Below, one piece after another: positions 45,641 through 53,865 of a DNA stretch of 64,000 bases. Below the pieces are notes generated by a model. That model saw nothing but the letters and a program-made list of their open reading frames with translations, ran no database searches and was not told the origin of the DNA. Origin of the DNA: Undibacterium sp. 5I1 (GTDB lineage Bacteria; Pseudomonadota; Gammaproteobacteria; Burkholderiales; Burkholderiaceae_D); assembly GCF_034314085.1 (NCBI RefSeq), contig NZ_JAVIWI010000001.1, positions 186,001 through 250,000 on the forward strand, read 5' to 3'. The number at the start of each line of letters is the position of its first letter. Position 1 is the first letter of the stretch. The position numbers were made by a program, and so were the translations under genes.

Positions 45641-47038
45641 TCAAAGCCAATATTCTAGTCGCCGCGCAGTCCATTCTTTAAACTTGTCGCTAAAGGGACG
45701 TTGCTCCCAGACTTCTTTGGTAATTTCTTTGGAGTTGCGCAGGTCTTCTACAAATGTCGCTTCCATCGCTTTACCAAACTCTTCTCCAAAGACGACGACG
45801 TTGATTTCATTGTTGTGTAAGAAGCTGCGGGTATCAATATTAGTTGATCCCACGGTCGCCCAGACCTGGTCGATCACGGCAGTTTTTGCGTGGAGCACTG
45901 CAATTTGTAGCTGATAAATTTTGATGCCGTTTGTCAGCATTTCATCATAAAACGATTGCGCTGCATGGAATACCAAGCCGCTGTCTGTGACGCCGGGTAA
46001 AATAATTTTGACATCAACACCACGCTTGCTGGCGTCACTTAAGGCTTGCAAGATTTGTGCGTCCGGTACGAAATAGGCGCTGGTGATATGGATCGTTTTT
46101 TTAGCTTCTTGTATCGCAAGAATATAGGCTTTATAAATCTCATGGTTGCCACCTGGCTCACTGGCTAACACGCGCACCAGTTTGTCGCCAGCTTCTTTCA
46201 ATGGTGGGAAGAAGTTACTGTCGGATAGATCTGGTGATTTTTGACTGGCCCAGTTATCTAAAAATACCCATTGCATTGCGGCGACTGCAGGGCCTTCGAT
46301 TTTGATGTGCGTATCGCGCCAGCCGACTTTGTCATCCCGTTTTGTTTTTGAGCGAAATAAAGAGCTATTGGCATAAGCCGCGCTGATATTCACGCCGCCG
46401 GTAAAAGCGACTGTACCGTCAACGATTAAGATTTTCCGGTGATCACGATTATTGGGTTCCCACGGGCCAATTAGCTTTAATGGATTAACCGGATTAAACG
46501 CTAGTAAGTGAATTCCTGCGTCACGCATTTTGTCAAAAAAAGTCTGTGGCGTACCGATGGTGCCGACGCTGTCATAAATAATATTGACCTGAACGCCTGC
46601 CCGTTGTTTTGCGATTAGCAGATCTGCAAAGCGGATACCTAGTTCGTCCTGATCGAAGATGTACGTTTCTAAATTGATGTTATCGGTGGCGGCGGTAATC
46701 GCCTCCATCATGGCAGTCATCGTTTGTGGGCCATCAAACAAGAGCGTTACTTTATTGCCGGCGATAAGCGGGCTGCCAGTTGCGGCTTCTTCTAACGCGG
46801 CTAGTGCGGCGATGTCGATATGAGAATTACGCCAGCGTTTAATTAATAGCGAATTAGTTTTCTTGGCGCTGAGTGTACCTTGTGCAGTGGTAACAGTCGG
46901 GCTTGCCGGGGCAGATAATGAGGTATTTAAATAGCGTACTTCAGGCAAGGCCGCGCAGCCAGTGGCGAGTATGACTGTACTAATCGTTGCGATGAGATTG
47001 AAGATATGAATAAATTTAAGACGAGTATTGCCACGCAT
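45641..47038 (-). CDS. Phospholipase D-like protein (cardiolipin synthase type), lipoprotein
   Basis: 465 residues from ATG 47038. This start is preferred over 47068 because GGGGGAAAC stands directly before it and the product then opens with a lipoprotein signal ending ILATGCAAL. Two HKD motifs are complete: HRKILIVDGTVAFTGG and HAKTAVIDQVWATVGSTN. They form one active site that makes a phosphatidyl-His intermediate. The closest role is ClsC-like cardiolipin synthesis or a periplasmic PLD; the lipid anchor suggests the periplasmic side. A hairpin lies just upstream. Confidence 0.88.
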   Translation of the reverse strand: MRGNTRLKFIHIFNLIATISTVILATGCAALPEVRYLNTSLSAPASPTVTTAQGTLSAKKTNSLLIKRWRNSHIDIAALAALEEAATGSPLIAGNKVTLLFDGPQTMTAMMEAITAATDNINLETYIFDQDELGIRFADLLIAKQRAGVQVNIIYDSVGTIGTPQTFFDKMRDAGIHLLAFNPVNPLKLIGPWEPNNRDHRKILIVDGTVAFTGGVNISAAYANSSLFRSKTKRDDKVGWRDTHIKIEGPAVAAMQWVFLDNWASQKSPDLSDSNFFPPLKEAGDKLVRVLASEPGGNHEIYKAYILAIQEAKKTIHITSAYFVPDAQILQALSDASKRGVDVKIILPGVTDSGLVFHAAQSFYDEMLTNGIKIYQLQIAVLHAKTAVIDQVWATVGSTNIDTRSFLHNNEINVVVFGEEFGKAMEATFVEDLRNSKEITKEVWEQRPFSDKFKEWTARRLEYWL

Positions 47039-47077
47039 GTTTCCCCCAACTGACTCGATTGACTTCATATCGTTAAT

Positions 47078-47102
47078 CTGGGGTGCTCAATGAGCACCCC
47101 AG
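47078..47102 (-). terminator. Perfect hairpin between glycine-zipper gene and PLD gene
   Basis: CTGGGGTGCTC and GAGCACCCCAG pair fully around AAT. It lies 50 bp after the upstream gene's stop and 40 bp before the next start. No U-tract follows in the direction of transcription. Confidence 0.55.
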
Positions 47103-47154
47103 AACTAGATTTTTCTTAAGAAGAAACGGTGACTATTTTAGTCATCGTTTAGTA

Positions 47155-48258
47155 TTAATTTCTTACGATAGTACCGTTATTGACTTGTACTTTATCACCA
47201 ACACGGTAGCCAGGTTCGCTGGCAAATGGAATCATCTGCGTTGCGCCATTTTGTAAGCGGACGATGACTTCGTAGTGATTGGTTTTCCGGGCATTGCCTT
47301 CTATATTCCGACCTGCATAGGCACCACCTAGAGCGCCTGCAATTTCTGCTGCAGTACGGCCATTGCCACCACCGACCTGACTACCGAGCAGTGCGCCAAC
47401 AACGCCCCCACCGATAGTGCCCAGGTAGCTGCCTTCGCCTTTAACTTCGACGATATTGACAGCTTCTACAGTGCCGCAGTTGTAGCATATACGGGCGGCT
47501 GGCGCTGGTGCAGTTTGTACTTGTGCTACTTGCAGGTTTCTGCCTAAGGTCGCACTGGTGACACGTTCTACGCCGCGATCAACGACGCGTAAATTAGCGG
47601 TGACGGTGCTATTGGGTGCGATACGATCACGGCTTCTGATTGTGTAGGAGTTGACGTATTCGCCACTGGCGACTTCAGGTAAAAATATTTTACCTTTGAC
47701 GCCGTTAATGGTGAGGTCAACCTTGCCGCCTGGTGTGCCAAATACGGTAAAGCGTAAATCGCTACCACCATTTAAGTCTACTGCCGGGTCAACATTAAAT
47801 CGTTCAATCTTCGGTTGCGCGCCGGACATTATTTGATTGGTGTGATTTCCAACGCCGATTTGCAGAGATTCATTTAAAACCGAGCTGGCTACTTGATTAC
47901 CAACGCGCAGATTGGCTGTGACCGCACTACGCGCCGCAATTTTGTCGCGGCTGTTGATGGTGTAAGTACCTTCGTACTGACCAGCTTCTACTTCAATCAA
48001 AGTTAGGTTACGCGTGGCACCGGCGATGCGCAAAGTAGCCAGACCGCCAGGTGTGCCATAGATGCCAAAATTGAGTTCTACGCCAGGGGCTAGTCGGCGT
48101 ACTTCATCGACATTAAAACCATCAATCCGTGGCGTCATTTGTGATGTGTTGTACTGCTGCGCTTGTACCTCGCCGGATAGCATCAGCAATGGTGCCAGCA
48201 ATGGCATAAACGCCGATATGGCCAGCGTGCTGGCGATGATTTTCTTTGTAATTTTCAT
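47155..48258 (-). CDS. Secreted glycine-zipper protein with two Ig-like repeats and CYNCG motif
   Basis: 367 residues. Signal peptide to about residue 33 (LLAPLLMLSGEVQA). Two similar beta domains follow: PRIDGFNVDEVRRLAPGVELNFGIYGTPGG and PKIERFNVDPAVDLNGGSDLRFTVFGTPGG, each with a 'YxIxSRDxIAxxSxVTANLRV' strand block. Then comes CYNCGTVEAVNIVEVKG, a glycine zipper (GTIGGGVVGALLGSQVGGGNGRTAAEIAGALGGAYAGRNIEG) and a terminal beta domain. The C-terminal part is shared with 20458 and 49537. Likely an outer-membrane or periplasmic structural protein. Confidence 0.82.
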   Translation of the reverse strand: MKITKKIIASTLAISAFMPLLAPLLMLSGEVQAQQYNTSQMTPRIDGFNVDEVRRLAPGVELNFGIYGTPGGLATLRIAGATRNLTLIEVEAGQYEGTYTINSRDKIAARSAVTANLRVGNQVASSVLNESLQIGVGNHTNQIMSGAQPKIERFNVDPAVDLNGGSDLRFTVFGTPGGKVDLTINGVKGKIFLPEVASGEYVNSYTIRSRDRIAPNSTVTANLRVVDRGVERVTSATLGRNLQVAQVQTAPAPAARICYNCGTVEAVNIVEVKGEGSYLGTIGGGVVGALLGSQVGGGNGRTAAEIAGALGGAYAGRNIEGNARKTNHYEVIVRLQNGATQMIPFASEPGYRVGDKVQVNNGTIVRN

Positions 48259-48383
48259 TTTGTTCCCCTGACTTTTCTTAATATTCTTGTTATCTTGAAT
48301 TCGATTAAATCCAAGTTTTTTAGTGTCACATTTTTACTTCTAGTTTTAAGTAATGTTAACGCAGCTGGCAAGTCATTTGTAGC

Positions 48384-48740
48384 TTACCGGGCAGAGGTTT
48401 TCATCATGTCTTTTGCACGCTGCAAATCTTGGCTATAGGTCATCCGTGCTTGTTTCATACAAGTAGCACTTGTAGCCCCTTTCATTTGCTTACAGGCATA
48501 TGACGATTCTTGAAGAACTGCACCAGCTTCTTTTTTCAAAGTTTGGTATTGCTCTTCTGGCGTTGCATCACCTTGGAACCAACGCGGCGGATCAATCAAT
48601 GGTGCACCTACTTGCGGCATGCTGGTCGGTGATGAGGTTACCGGTGCTTGTGCCCAGCTTGCATTGATCAATAATACTGATGCGGCAATACCGACCATCA
48701 TATGAATAGTGCGGTGAAAATCTAGTTTACTTTTATTCAT
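48384..48740 (-). CDS. Hypothetical secreted protein, 118 aa
   Basis: Signal peptide (IHMMVGIAASVLLINASWAQA) and a short mature part. After a Pro-rich stretch it has WFQGDATPEEQYQTLKKEAGAVLQESSYACKQMKGATSATCMKQARMTYSQDLQRA, a helical pair with two cysteines (CKQMKGATSATC) that could form one disulfide, much as in the Cys repeats of the protein at 19135. Role unknown. AAGGAGTTG lies before the ATG. Confidence 0.7.
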   Translation of the reverse strand: MNKSKLDFHRTIHMMVGIAASVLLINASWAQAPVTSSPTSMPQVGAPLIDPPRWFQGDATPEEQYQTLKKEAGAVLQESSYACKQMKGATSATCMKQARMTYSQDLQRAKDMMKTSAR

Positions 48741-48803
48741 TTCAACTCCTTGATAGTTACATTGATAGATGGTCGATTAGCGGTTTGTAGCAATCGGTAG
48801 CGG

Positions 48804-48956
48804 TTAAATTCGTCCGGTTAATAGCAAAACAATCAGGACAACAACGATCAGCCCAGTGACGCCGCTCGGACCATAGCCCCAGTTACGGCTATGTGGCCAA
48901 CTTGGAAAAGCGCCGACTAGCGCAAGAATTAAAATAATTAGTAAGATGGTGCCCAT
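48804..48956 (-). CDS. DUF3309 small membrane protein, 50 aa
   Basis: ATG at 48956, TAA at 48804. The sequence has the DUF3309 pattern: a helix (TILLIILILALVGA), a central Trp/Pro/Tyr loop FPSWPHSRNWGYGPSG and a second helix (VTGLIVVVLIVLLLTG). Members are short inner-membrane proteins common in stress clusters. It precedes the secreted 118-residue gene on the same strand. Confidence 0.88.
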   Translation of the reverse strand: MGTILLIILILALVGAFPSWPHSRNWGYGPSGVTGLIVVVLIVLLLTGRI

Positions 48957-48979
48957 GACTTTGTCCTGATGTTTTTGAT

Positions 48980-49110
48980 GCTACTGAACTTAGCTTTTTG
49001 AGTTAGTTGCCTAACCTAGTTGTGTGACTTAGTTACGTTCTTCAGTAGCATTGTTAAGTTGCGTTATTTAGTTAGCTTATTTAGGTATCGTATTTAGGTA
49101 TCTTATCTAA
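48980..49110. repeat. Degenerate TTAG-rich direct repeats
   Basis: Short imperfect repeats such as GAGTTAGTTGCC, GACTTAGTTACG and ATTTAGGTATC(G/T)T (twice in tandem) fill the spacer between the DUF3309 gene and the hairpin at 49118. They recall the 12-bp units at 44305 but with irregular spacing. Confidence 0.4.
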
Positions 49111-49117
49111 GCAAAAT

Positions 49118-49146
49118 CAGAGCGCATTCATTGGTAATACGCTCTG
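49118..49146 (-). terminator. Hairpin after the coiled-coil gene
   Basis: CAGAGCG(C/T)ATT arms around a short loop, 13 bp past the stop of the gene at 49159, followed in that direction by the T-rich ATTTTGCTT. A plausible intrinsic terminator. Confidence 0.55.
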
Positions 49147-49158
49147 AAGCTAAAATTT

Positions 49159-49452
49159 TTATAGCTTGGATTTGAAATCGTGGAAGGTTTTGATAAACGC
49201 ATCACGTACTTTTTCTGTGCCGACTACTAGGTCTTTCCAAGATTCTTCGCCAGCCGCTTTTAGCTCATTCAATTTTTCATTGGCCAAGTGTGATTGCTCG
49301 CGCAGTTTAGTCATTTCTTCGTTGTATTTATCGTGCGCATCTTCTCTGGCCTCCTTTGCTTTTACTTCCAGCTCTTGCATGGTTACATTCAATTCGTCGA
49401 GTTGTTGTTTCATTTTTTCTATGTAAGCGTCTCTGGTGTCTTTATCAAACAT
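49159..49452 (-). CDS. Small coiled-coil protein, 97 aa
   Basis: Highly charged, fully helical protein: DAYIEKMKQQLDELNVTMQELEVKAKEAREDAHDKYNEEMTKLREQSHLANEKLNELKAAGEESW with clear heptads to about residue 70, then KDLVVGTEKVRDAFIKTFHDF. No signal or membrane segment. Similar proteins (often called 'coiled coil domain-containing protein' or sll1863-like stress protein) occur with stress genes. It lies after the glycine-zipper gene on the same strand. AAGGAATC precedes the ATG. Confidence 0.78.
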   Translation of the reverse strand: MFDKDTRDAYIEKMKQQLDELNVTMQELEVKAKEAREDAHDKYNEEMTKLREQSHLANEKLNELKAAGEESWKDLVVGTEKVRDAFIKTFHDFKSKL

Positions 49453-49536
49453 GATGATTCCTTTGAATAAAATAAAAAATTGGAGTTAAATTTTGATCAG
49501 AAATAAAGAATCTGAGTTTTCAGTTCTATAAAAATA

Positions 49537-50025
49537 TTAATAATGATCGACGCGACCATCCATCAAGCGAACACGGTTACCAACGCGGAAATCATAAATA
49601 TTGTCTTGCATGACGCTGGTAGTACTACCGTTATCTAAACGGATCTGGATTTGGTATTTGTCGGATGCTTGGGCATTTTTGTTTTGCTCAACATTGTTAC
49701 CGACCAGCGCACCACCGATTGCACCTGCTACTGTGGCGGCAGTTCTGCCGTTACCATTACCAACCTGATTACCCAAGAGACCGCCAACCAAGCCACCAAC
49801 TATTGCGCCGCCGCCACTGGTATTGTTATTAGGGCGAACGACCTGAATAGACTCGATATAGCCATAGTTACTGGCGTTGTTTTGATAATTTTGGTTATTT
49901 TGATTATTGGGGTAGGGCGTCGAATAACTGCCTTGTTGTGACGTGTTCTGTGGGGCATTATTGGCACAGCCAGCAAGGGCGGCTGTTGCTAACACCACTG
50001 CGCTGATGACAAGTTGAGATTTCAT
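49537..50025 (-). CDS. Glycine-zipper lipoprotein (SlyB/17 kDa antigen-like)
   Basis: 162 residues from ATG 50025; AGGAGAAC lies 3 bp before it. Lipobox ALAGCANN (Cys20), then a Gln/Asn/Tyr-rich linker, YIESIQVVRP, a glycine zipper (GGGAIVGGLVGGLLGNQVGNGNGRTAATVAGAIGGALVGNNVEQ) and a beta domain (YQIQIRLDNGSTTSVMQDNIYDFRVGNRVRLMDGRV). This is the layout of the SlyB family of outer-membrane lipoproteins. Operator site 10 lies 55 bp upstream. Confidence 0.87.
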   Translation of the reverse strand: MKSQLVISAVVLATAALAGCANNAPQNTSQQGSYSTPYPNNQNNQNYQNNASNYGYIESIQVVRPNNNTSGGGAIVGGLVGGLLGNQVGNGNGRTAATVAGAIGGALVGNNVEQNKNAQASDKYQIQIRLDNGSTTSVMQDNIYDFRVGNRVRLMDGRVDHY

Positions 50026-50079
50026 GTTGTTCTCCTGAATAAGTGTGGGATCAGAATAAGACTGATAAGACACATGGTC

Positions 50080-50095
50080 TGTACGCTGCCGCACC
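50080..50095. promoter_or_regulatory. Candidate operator site 10
   Basis: TGTACG-CTGC-CGCACC, one mismatch in the last base, 55 bp before the SlyB-like gene on the minus strand. Confidence 0.52.
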
Positions 50096-50216
50096 TAACT
50101 CAAGATATGCCCAGACAGTGGAAGTTGGATGATGCCCTGCTATGTCAGCTATAATTCGGCCAACCTGAAAGTTCTTCAAAACGATCCAGTTTGATCAAGA
50201 AATAGTAATTAAATCA

Positions 50217-51248
50217 ATGAGTTATAAATCAAGAAAAATATCTGTTGCCCCCATGATGGATTGGACTGACCGTCATTGCCGTCAATTTCACAGGCAAATT
50301 ACGCGTCATAGCTGGCTGTATACCGAGATGGTAACGACTGGTGCTTTGTTGTACGGCGATGTGCCACGCCACCTTCAATTTAATGACGAAGAACATCCGG
50401 TCGCTTTGCAATTGGGTGGTAGTGAACCCGCAGATTTGGCGAAGAGTGCCAAGTTAGGCGAGCAATGGGGTTACGACGAGATTAATTTAAATTGCGGCTG
50501 CCCATCCGAACGCGTACAAAAAGGCGCATTTGGTGCATGCCTGATGTCAGAACCAAGTCTGGTTGCTGATTGTGTTAAAGCGATGAGGGACGTCGTTAGT
50601 ATCGATGTCACTGTTAAACATCGTATTGGTATTGATGATATTCAATCTTATGAATTTGTACGTGATTTTGTGGGACAAATTGCTGATGCAGGCTGTAATA
50701 CATTTATTGTTCACGCACGTAATGCGATCTTAAAAGGTTTAAGTCCCAAAGAAAATCGTGAGATTCCACCGTTAAAATATGAGTATGCCTATCAGCTTAA
50801 AAAAGATTTTCCTCAACTAGAAATTTTGATCAATGGTGGTATTAAAACCATAGAGGAAATTGACCTCCATTTACAACACATAGATGGCGTGATGTTGGGG
50901 CGTGAGGCTTATCACAATCCCTACTTAATGGCGAGCTTTGATCAGCGCTATTACGATGATCATGCACCAATTAAATCAAGAGCAGAATTGATCCAATTAA
51001 TGCTGCCGTATATCAGTGAACAATTGGCGCAACATGCGGCAAATAAAGAAGTGAAGGGCAGCGGTCTTAAATTGAATGGCATTACCCGCCATATGCTAGG
51101 CCTGATGACGGGTTTGCCGGGTGCCCGAGTTTTTCGCCAGACTTTATCGGATAGCAAAAAATTAGCATCAGGCGATCCGGCTTTACTATTGGAAGCTTTA
51201 AAGCGCATGCAGGGTATGGCTGATTATGTCGAGCACAAACATGTTTAA
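50217..51248 (+). CDS. dusA: tRNA-dihydrouridine(20/20a) synthase DusA
   Basis: 343 residues. FMN-dependent TIM barrel with SVAPMMDWTDRHCRQFHRQI at the start, catalytic Cys in NLNCGCPSERVQKGAFGACLM, VKHRIGIDD, FIVHARNAILKGLSPKENREIPPLKYE and VMLGREAYHNPYL. These are hallmarks of DusA, which reduces uridine 20/20a in tRNA with NADPH. A TATAAT sits about 60 bp upstream (50150-50155). It is followed by the PCu(A)C gene on the same strand. Confidence 0.95.
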   Translation: MSYKSRKISVAPMMDWTDRHCRQFHRQITRHSWLYTEMVTTGALLYGDVPRHLQFNDEEHPVALQLGGSEPADLAKSAKLGEQWGYDEINLNCGCPSERVQKGAFGACLMSEPSLVADCVKAMRDVVSIDVTVKHRIGIDDIQSYEFVRDFVGQIADAGCNTFIVHARNAILKGLSPKENREIPPLKYEYAYQLKKDFPQLEILINGGIKTIEEIDLHLQHIDGVMLGREAYHNPYLMASFDQRYYDDHAPIKSRAELIQLMLPYISEQLAQHAANKEVKGSGLKLNGITRHMLGLMTGLPGARVFRQTLSDSKKLASGDPALLLEALKRMQGMADYVEHKHV

Positions 51249-51301
51249 GTGTCTGCGGCTGCCTTCAGATCTTAAAATAAACATCAACAGAGAAACCGAA
51301 A

Positions 51302-51757
51302 ATGAAATCTACGCTTAAATCAATCTGTCTTATCGCTGCCTTATTCTCAGTCGTGATGAGCGCCCAAGCCGAAGTGACGATCAAAGATGCATGGATCAGG
51401 GCAACTGTGCCACAACAAAAAGCGACTGGCGCTTTCATGCAAATACAATCTAGTAACGATGTGCATATCGTGGAGATACAAACTACTGCCGCAGGTATTG
51501 CAGAAATTCATGAAATGAAAACAGAAAATAATGTCATGAAAATGCGCGCAGTAACGCAGCTTGATCTGCTTGCCGGCAAACTGGTGGAACTTAAACCAGG
51601 TGGCTTTCACGTGATGTTGATGGATTTGAAAGCACAGATCAAAGAGGGCGATATCATCCCATTGACGATCATCGTAGAAGGCAAAGATAAAAAACGCGAA
51701 GTGATTGAAGTTAAAGCAAAAGCACGAGCATTGAATGCTGCGCAAAGCAAGATGTAG
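51302..51757 (+). CDS. Periplasmic copper chaperone PCu(A)C
   Basis: 151 residues. Signal peptide (SICLIAALFSVVMSAQA) and a cupredoxin-like domain: VTIKDAWIRATVPQQKATGAFMQI, then the copper ligands EIHEMKTENNVMKMRAV and GGFHVMLMDL, fitting the family motif H(M)X10MX21HXM. It delivers Cu(I) to the CuA site of cytochrome c oxidase. It lies 53 bp after dusA; no oxidase gene is nearby. Confidence 0.92.
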   Translation: MKSTLKSICLIAALFSVVMSAQAEVTIKDAWIRATVPQQKATGAFMQIQSSNDVHIVEIQTTAAGIAEIHEMKTENNVMKMRAVTQLDLLAGKLVELKPGGFHVMLMDLKAQIKEGDIIPLTIIVEGKDKKREVIEVKAKARALNAAQSKM

Positions 51758-51918
51758 TCGTGATCGTAGATCTTCTCCTTAACTACTCATGTATCCGTCA
51801 AATACAATTGGTAATAATTTGTAATAAGCCATTTCTCTGAAAATTGCTAAGGATATATTAGAGGAACTGTGTTGCAATGCAATGCGCCTTACTTCCCCTC
51901 ACTGCTAAAGTGAGTTTC

Positions 51919-51947
51919 GCCTGCGCTAATTTAGCGCAGGCTTTTTT
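51919..51947 (+). terminator. Rho-independent terminator
   Basis: Perfect 10-bp GC-rich stem GCCTGCGCTA/TAGCGCAGGC with a 3-nt loop and six T. It lies about 160 bp after the PCu(A)C gene and just before the tRNA-His promoter. Confidence 0.88.
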
Positions 51948-51990
51948 ATGCGTGCTTGTGATTATCTTATTATTAAACAGAGAAAAGAGT

Positions 51991-52019
51991 TTGCCATATC
52001 GTTAAAAACATCTTATAAT
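51991..52019 (+). promoter_or_regulatory. Sigma-70 promoter of tRNA-His
   Basis: TTGCCA (51991-51996) and TATAAT (52014-52019) with a 17-bp spacer. Transcription should start near 52026, about 38 bp before the tRNA. Confidence 0.8.
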
Positions 52020-52063
52020 CTTGCTCTTACTTACTTGGGGTAAAGCTCCTTGAAAGTCTCAGT

Positions 52064-52140
52064 GGTGGTCGTAGCTCAGTTGGTAGAGTCCAGGATTGTG
52101 ATTCCTGTTGTCGTGGGTTCGAGCCCCATCGATCACCCCA
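52064..52140 (+). tRNA. tRNA-His (anticodon GTG)
   Basis: 77 nt with the extra 5' G (G-1, at 52064) typical of tRNA-His opposite C73. Acceptor stem GTGGTCG/CGATCAC, anticodon stem CAGGA/TCCTG with loop TTGTGAT (anticodon GTG), T-loop TTCGAGC and encoded CCA. A strong promoter lies upstream and a terminator downstream. Confidence 0.97.
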
Positions 52141-52158
52141 AAATTCTGTTTTAATTAA

Positions 52159-52192
52159 ATGGTTACACGCTTCGGCATGTAACCATTTTTTT
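52159..52192 (+). terminator. Rho-independent terminator after tRNA-His
   Basis: ATGGTTACA/TGTAACCAT stem with an inner CGCTTCGGCA loop (itself containing GC-TTCG-GC) and seven T. It ends the tRNA-His transcript. Confidence 0.88.
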
Positions 52193-52216
52193 GTTTTTTT
52201 TTGCTTTAAATAAGAA

Positions 52217-53532
52217 GCCTGTAAGAAATTCTGTGTAAATGCCACGGAACAACTTAGTGGTCGTATTGTTGAATACGGTCACCAAACTCAATCATAAATC
52301 GATTCAGCGCCATACGCCAATTCTGAATGGGCATCGTCCATTTTTTTGATGCCTGTGCAATCGCAAGGTAGACGACTTTGGGTGCTGAGTCGTCACTTGG
52401 AAATAGCTTGCGACGTTTTGTAGCCGAGCGGATGACGCTATTCAATGATTCGATGGCATTCGTCGTATAGATTGCTTTGCGTATCTCTGGCGGATATTCA
52501 AACAGTATGCGCAGGTTGACCCAGTGTGTTGTCCAAGACTTGGCAATTTGCGGATATTGTTCACCCCATTGCTGGCTAAAACGATCTAACTCTGCCAAAG
52601 CTTGATCTTCCGTGGTGGCTTGATAAATACGTTTCAGATCAGCAGTGACTGCCTTGTAATCCTTCCAAGAGACATACTTCAAGCTGTTGCGCACCATGTG
52701 GACGATGCAGAGCTGAATACGGGTTTCAGGATATTGCGCTGCAATCGCTTCTGGAAATCCTTTGAGACCATCAACACAGGCGATCAGGATGTCTTGTACG
52801 CCACGATTTTTTAGCTCGGTGAGCACTGACAGCCAGAATTTAGCCCCTTCATTGTCTGACATCCAGAGACCAAGCAAATCCTTCTTGCCTTCCATAATCA
52901 CACCCAAGGCAAGGTAAATGGCTTTGTTGATGACGCGCATATTGTCACGGATTTTAATGACGATACAGTCTAGATAAACGATGGGATAAATAGGATCGAG
53001 TGGACGGGATTGCCATTGAGTGATCTGCTCAAGAACGCGATCAGTAACCTTGGAAATGAGCGTAGGCGATACGTCAGCATCGTACATTTCTTTGAAGGTG
53101 TCGACGATTTCACGGGTAGTCAATCCTTTGGCGTAGAGCGTGAGGATTTGGTCATCCATAGTGGTGAGGCGGGTTTGATTTTTCCGCACCAGCTGCGGTT
53201 CGAAACTGCCGTCACGGTCGCGTGGCGTGAAAATCTCGACTTCACCATGCGTGCCTTTGAGTCGCTTTGCTGTGTTGCCATTGCGAGCATTACCGCGACC
53301 AGGCTTGCTATTGGCATGCTTCTCATCACCAAGGTGTTCGGTTAATTCGGCGCTTAGTGCAGTTTCAACAGTGAGCTTGAGTAGCTTCCTCGACAGCATT
53401 TTGAGGTCAGCTTCGCTCTTGATGTCTTTCGCTAGTGCTTTTAGTTTTTCTCTATCCATTACAATGTCCATCGGTCAATTCCTCGGGTGAGGTTAATAGG
53501 CCGTGGACATTCACACAAATTTATTTACAGGC
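52217..53532 (-). mobile_element. IS256-family insertion sequence
   Basis: About 1316 bp. The ends GCCTGTAAGAAATTCTGTGT (left) and its counterpart starting GCCTGTAAATAAATTTGTGT (right, reverse complement) form imperfect inverted repeats of about 31 bp. The single transposase gene lies between them. The flanks do not show a clear 8-9 bp target duplication (AATAAGAA versus TCGAAAAA), so the insertion is old, recombined, or its boundary is off by a few bases. Confidence 0.85.
52254..53471 (-). CDS. IS256-family transposase
   Basis: 405 residues, complete and apparently intact. DDE residues fall in IVYLDCIVIKIR (first Asp), LIACVDGLKGFPEAI (second Asp) and TTNAIESLNSVIRS (Glu), in the order and spacing of mutator-type transposases. 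The N-terminal zinc-free helical region (TVETALSAELTEHLGDEKHA, GNTAKRLKGTHGEVEIFTPRDRDGSFEP) is also characteristic. Its stop lies 37 bp from the left IS end. It probably moves by a copy-out mechanism, known for the family. Confidence 0.95.
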   Translation of the reverse strand: MDIVMDREKLKALAKDIKSEADLKMLSRKLLKLTVETALSAELTEHLGDEKHANSKPGRGNARNGNTAKRLKGTHGEVEIFTPRDRDGSFEPQLVRKNQTRLTTMDDQILTLYAKGLTTREIVDTFKEMYDADVSPTLISKVTDRVLEQITQWQSRPLDPIYPIVYLDCIVIKIRDNMRVINKAIYLALGVIMEGKKDLLGLWMSDNEGAKFWLSVLTELKNRGVQDILIACVDGLKGFPEAIAAQYPETRIQLCIVHMVRNSLKYVSWKDYKAVTADLKRIYQATTEDQALAELDRFSQQWGEQYPQIAKSWTTHWVNLRILFEYPPEIRKAIYTTNAIESLNSVIRSATKRRKLFPSDDSAPKVVYLAIAQASKKWTMPIQNWRMALNRFMIEFGDRIQQYDH

Positions 53533-53865
53533 TCGAAAAATCGTTGAATACGGCCTTTTGTCCTGGACATTCCTGCGCCTGAGTTTGATGGTGATACGTC
53601 TCTAAAGTCAAAATATTCTTGTGTCTTAAAATCTTTTTTTACGCCTATCTAACCGTTCTTATTCAAATCCACTTCTTATAGTTTTAATGTGCAGTTTTTC
53701 TATAAAAATTATGAAAAACAGCTATCAAAGAGCTCCCGTTTGGTACACTTGTTGAAAGTTCTAGCATAGAAATAAACAGGCTAAATTTTCATCAAATTTA
53801 GAATAAAAATAATGATCAATTAAGTGACTCGAACAGAGCAACATAAAACTTTAAAGAAAATAGTC
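53533..53865. other. Gap right of the IS element
   Basis: About 330 bp with no called gene. On the minus strand a frame (KTQEYFDFRDVSPSNSGAGM, then SRTKGRIQRFFE) runs into the IS end without a start codon that can be trusted. It might be a remnant of a gene or of another element. The rest is AT-rich. Confidence 0.4.
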
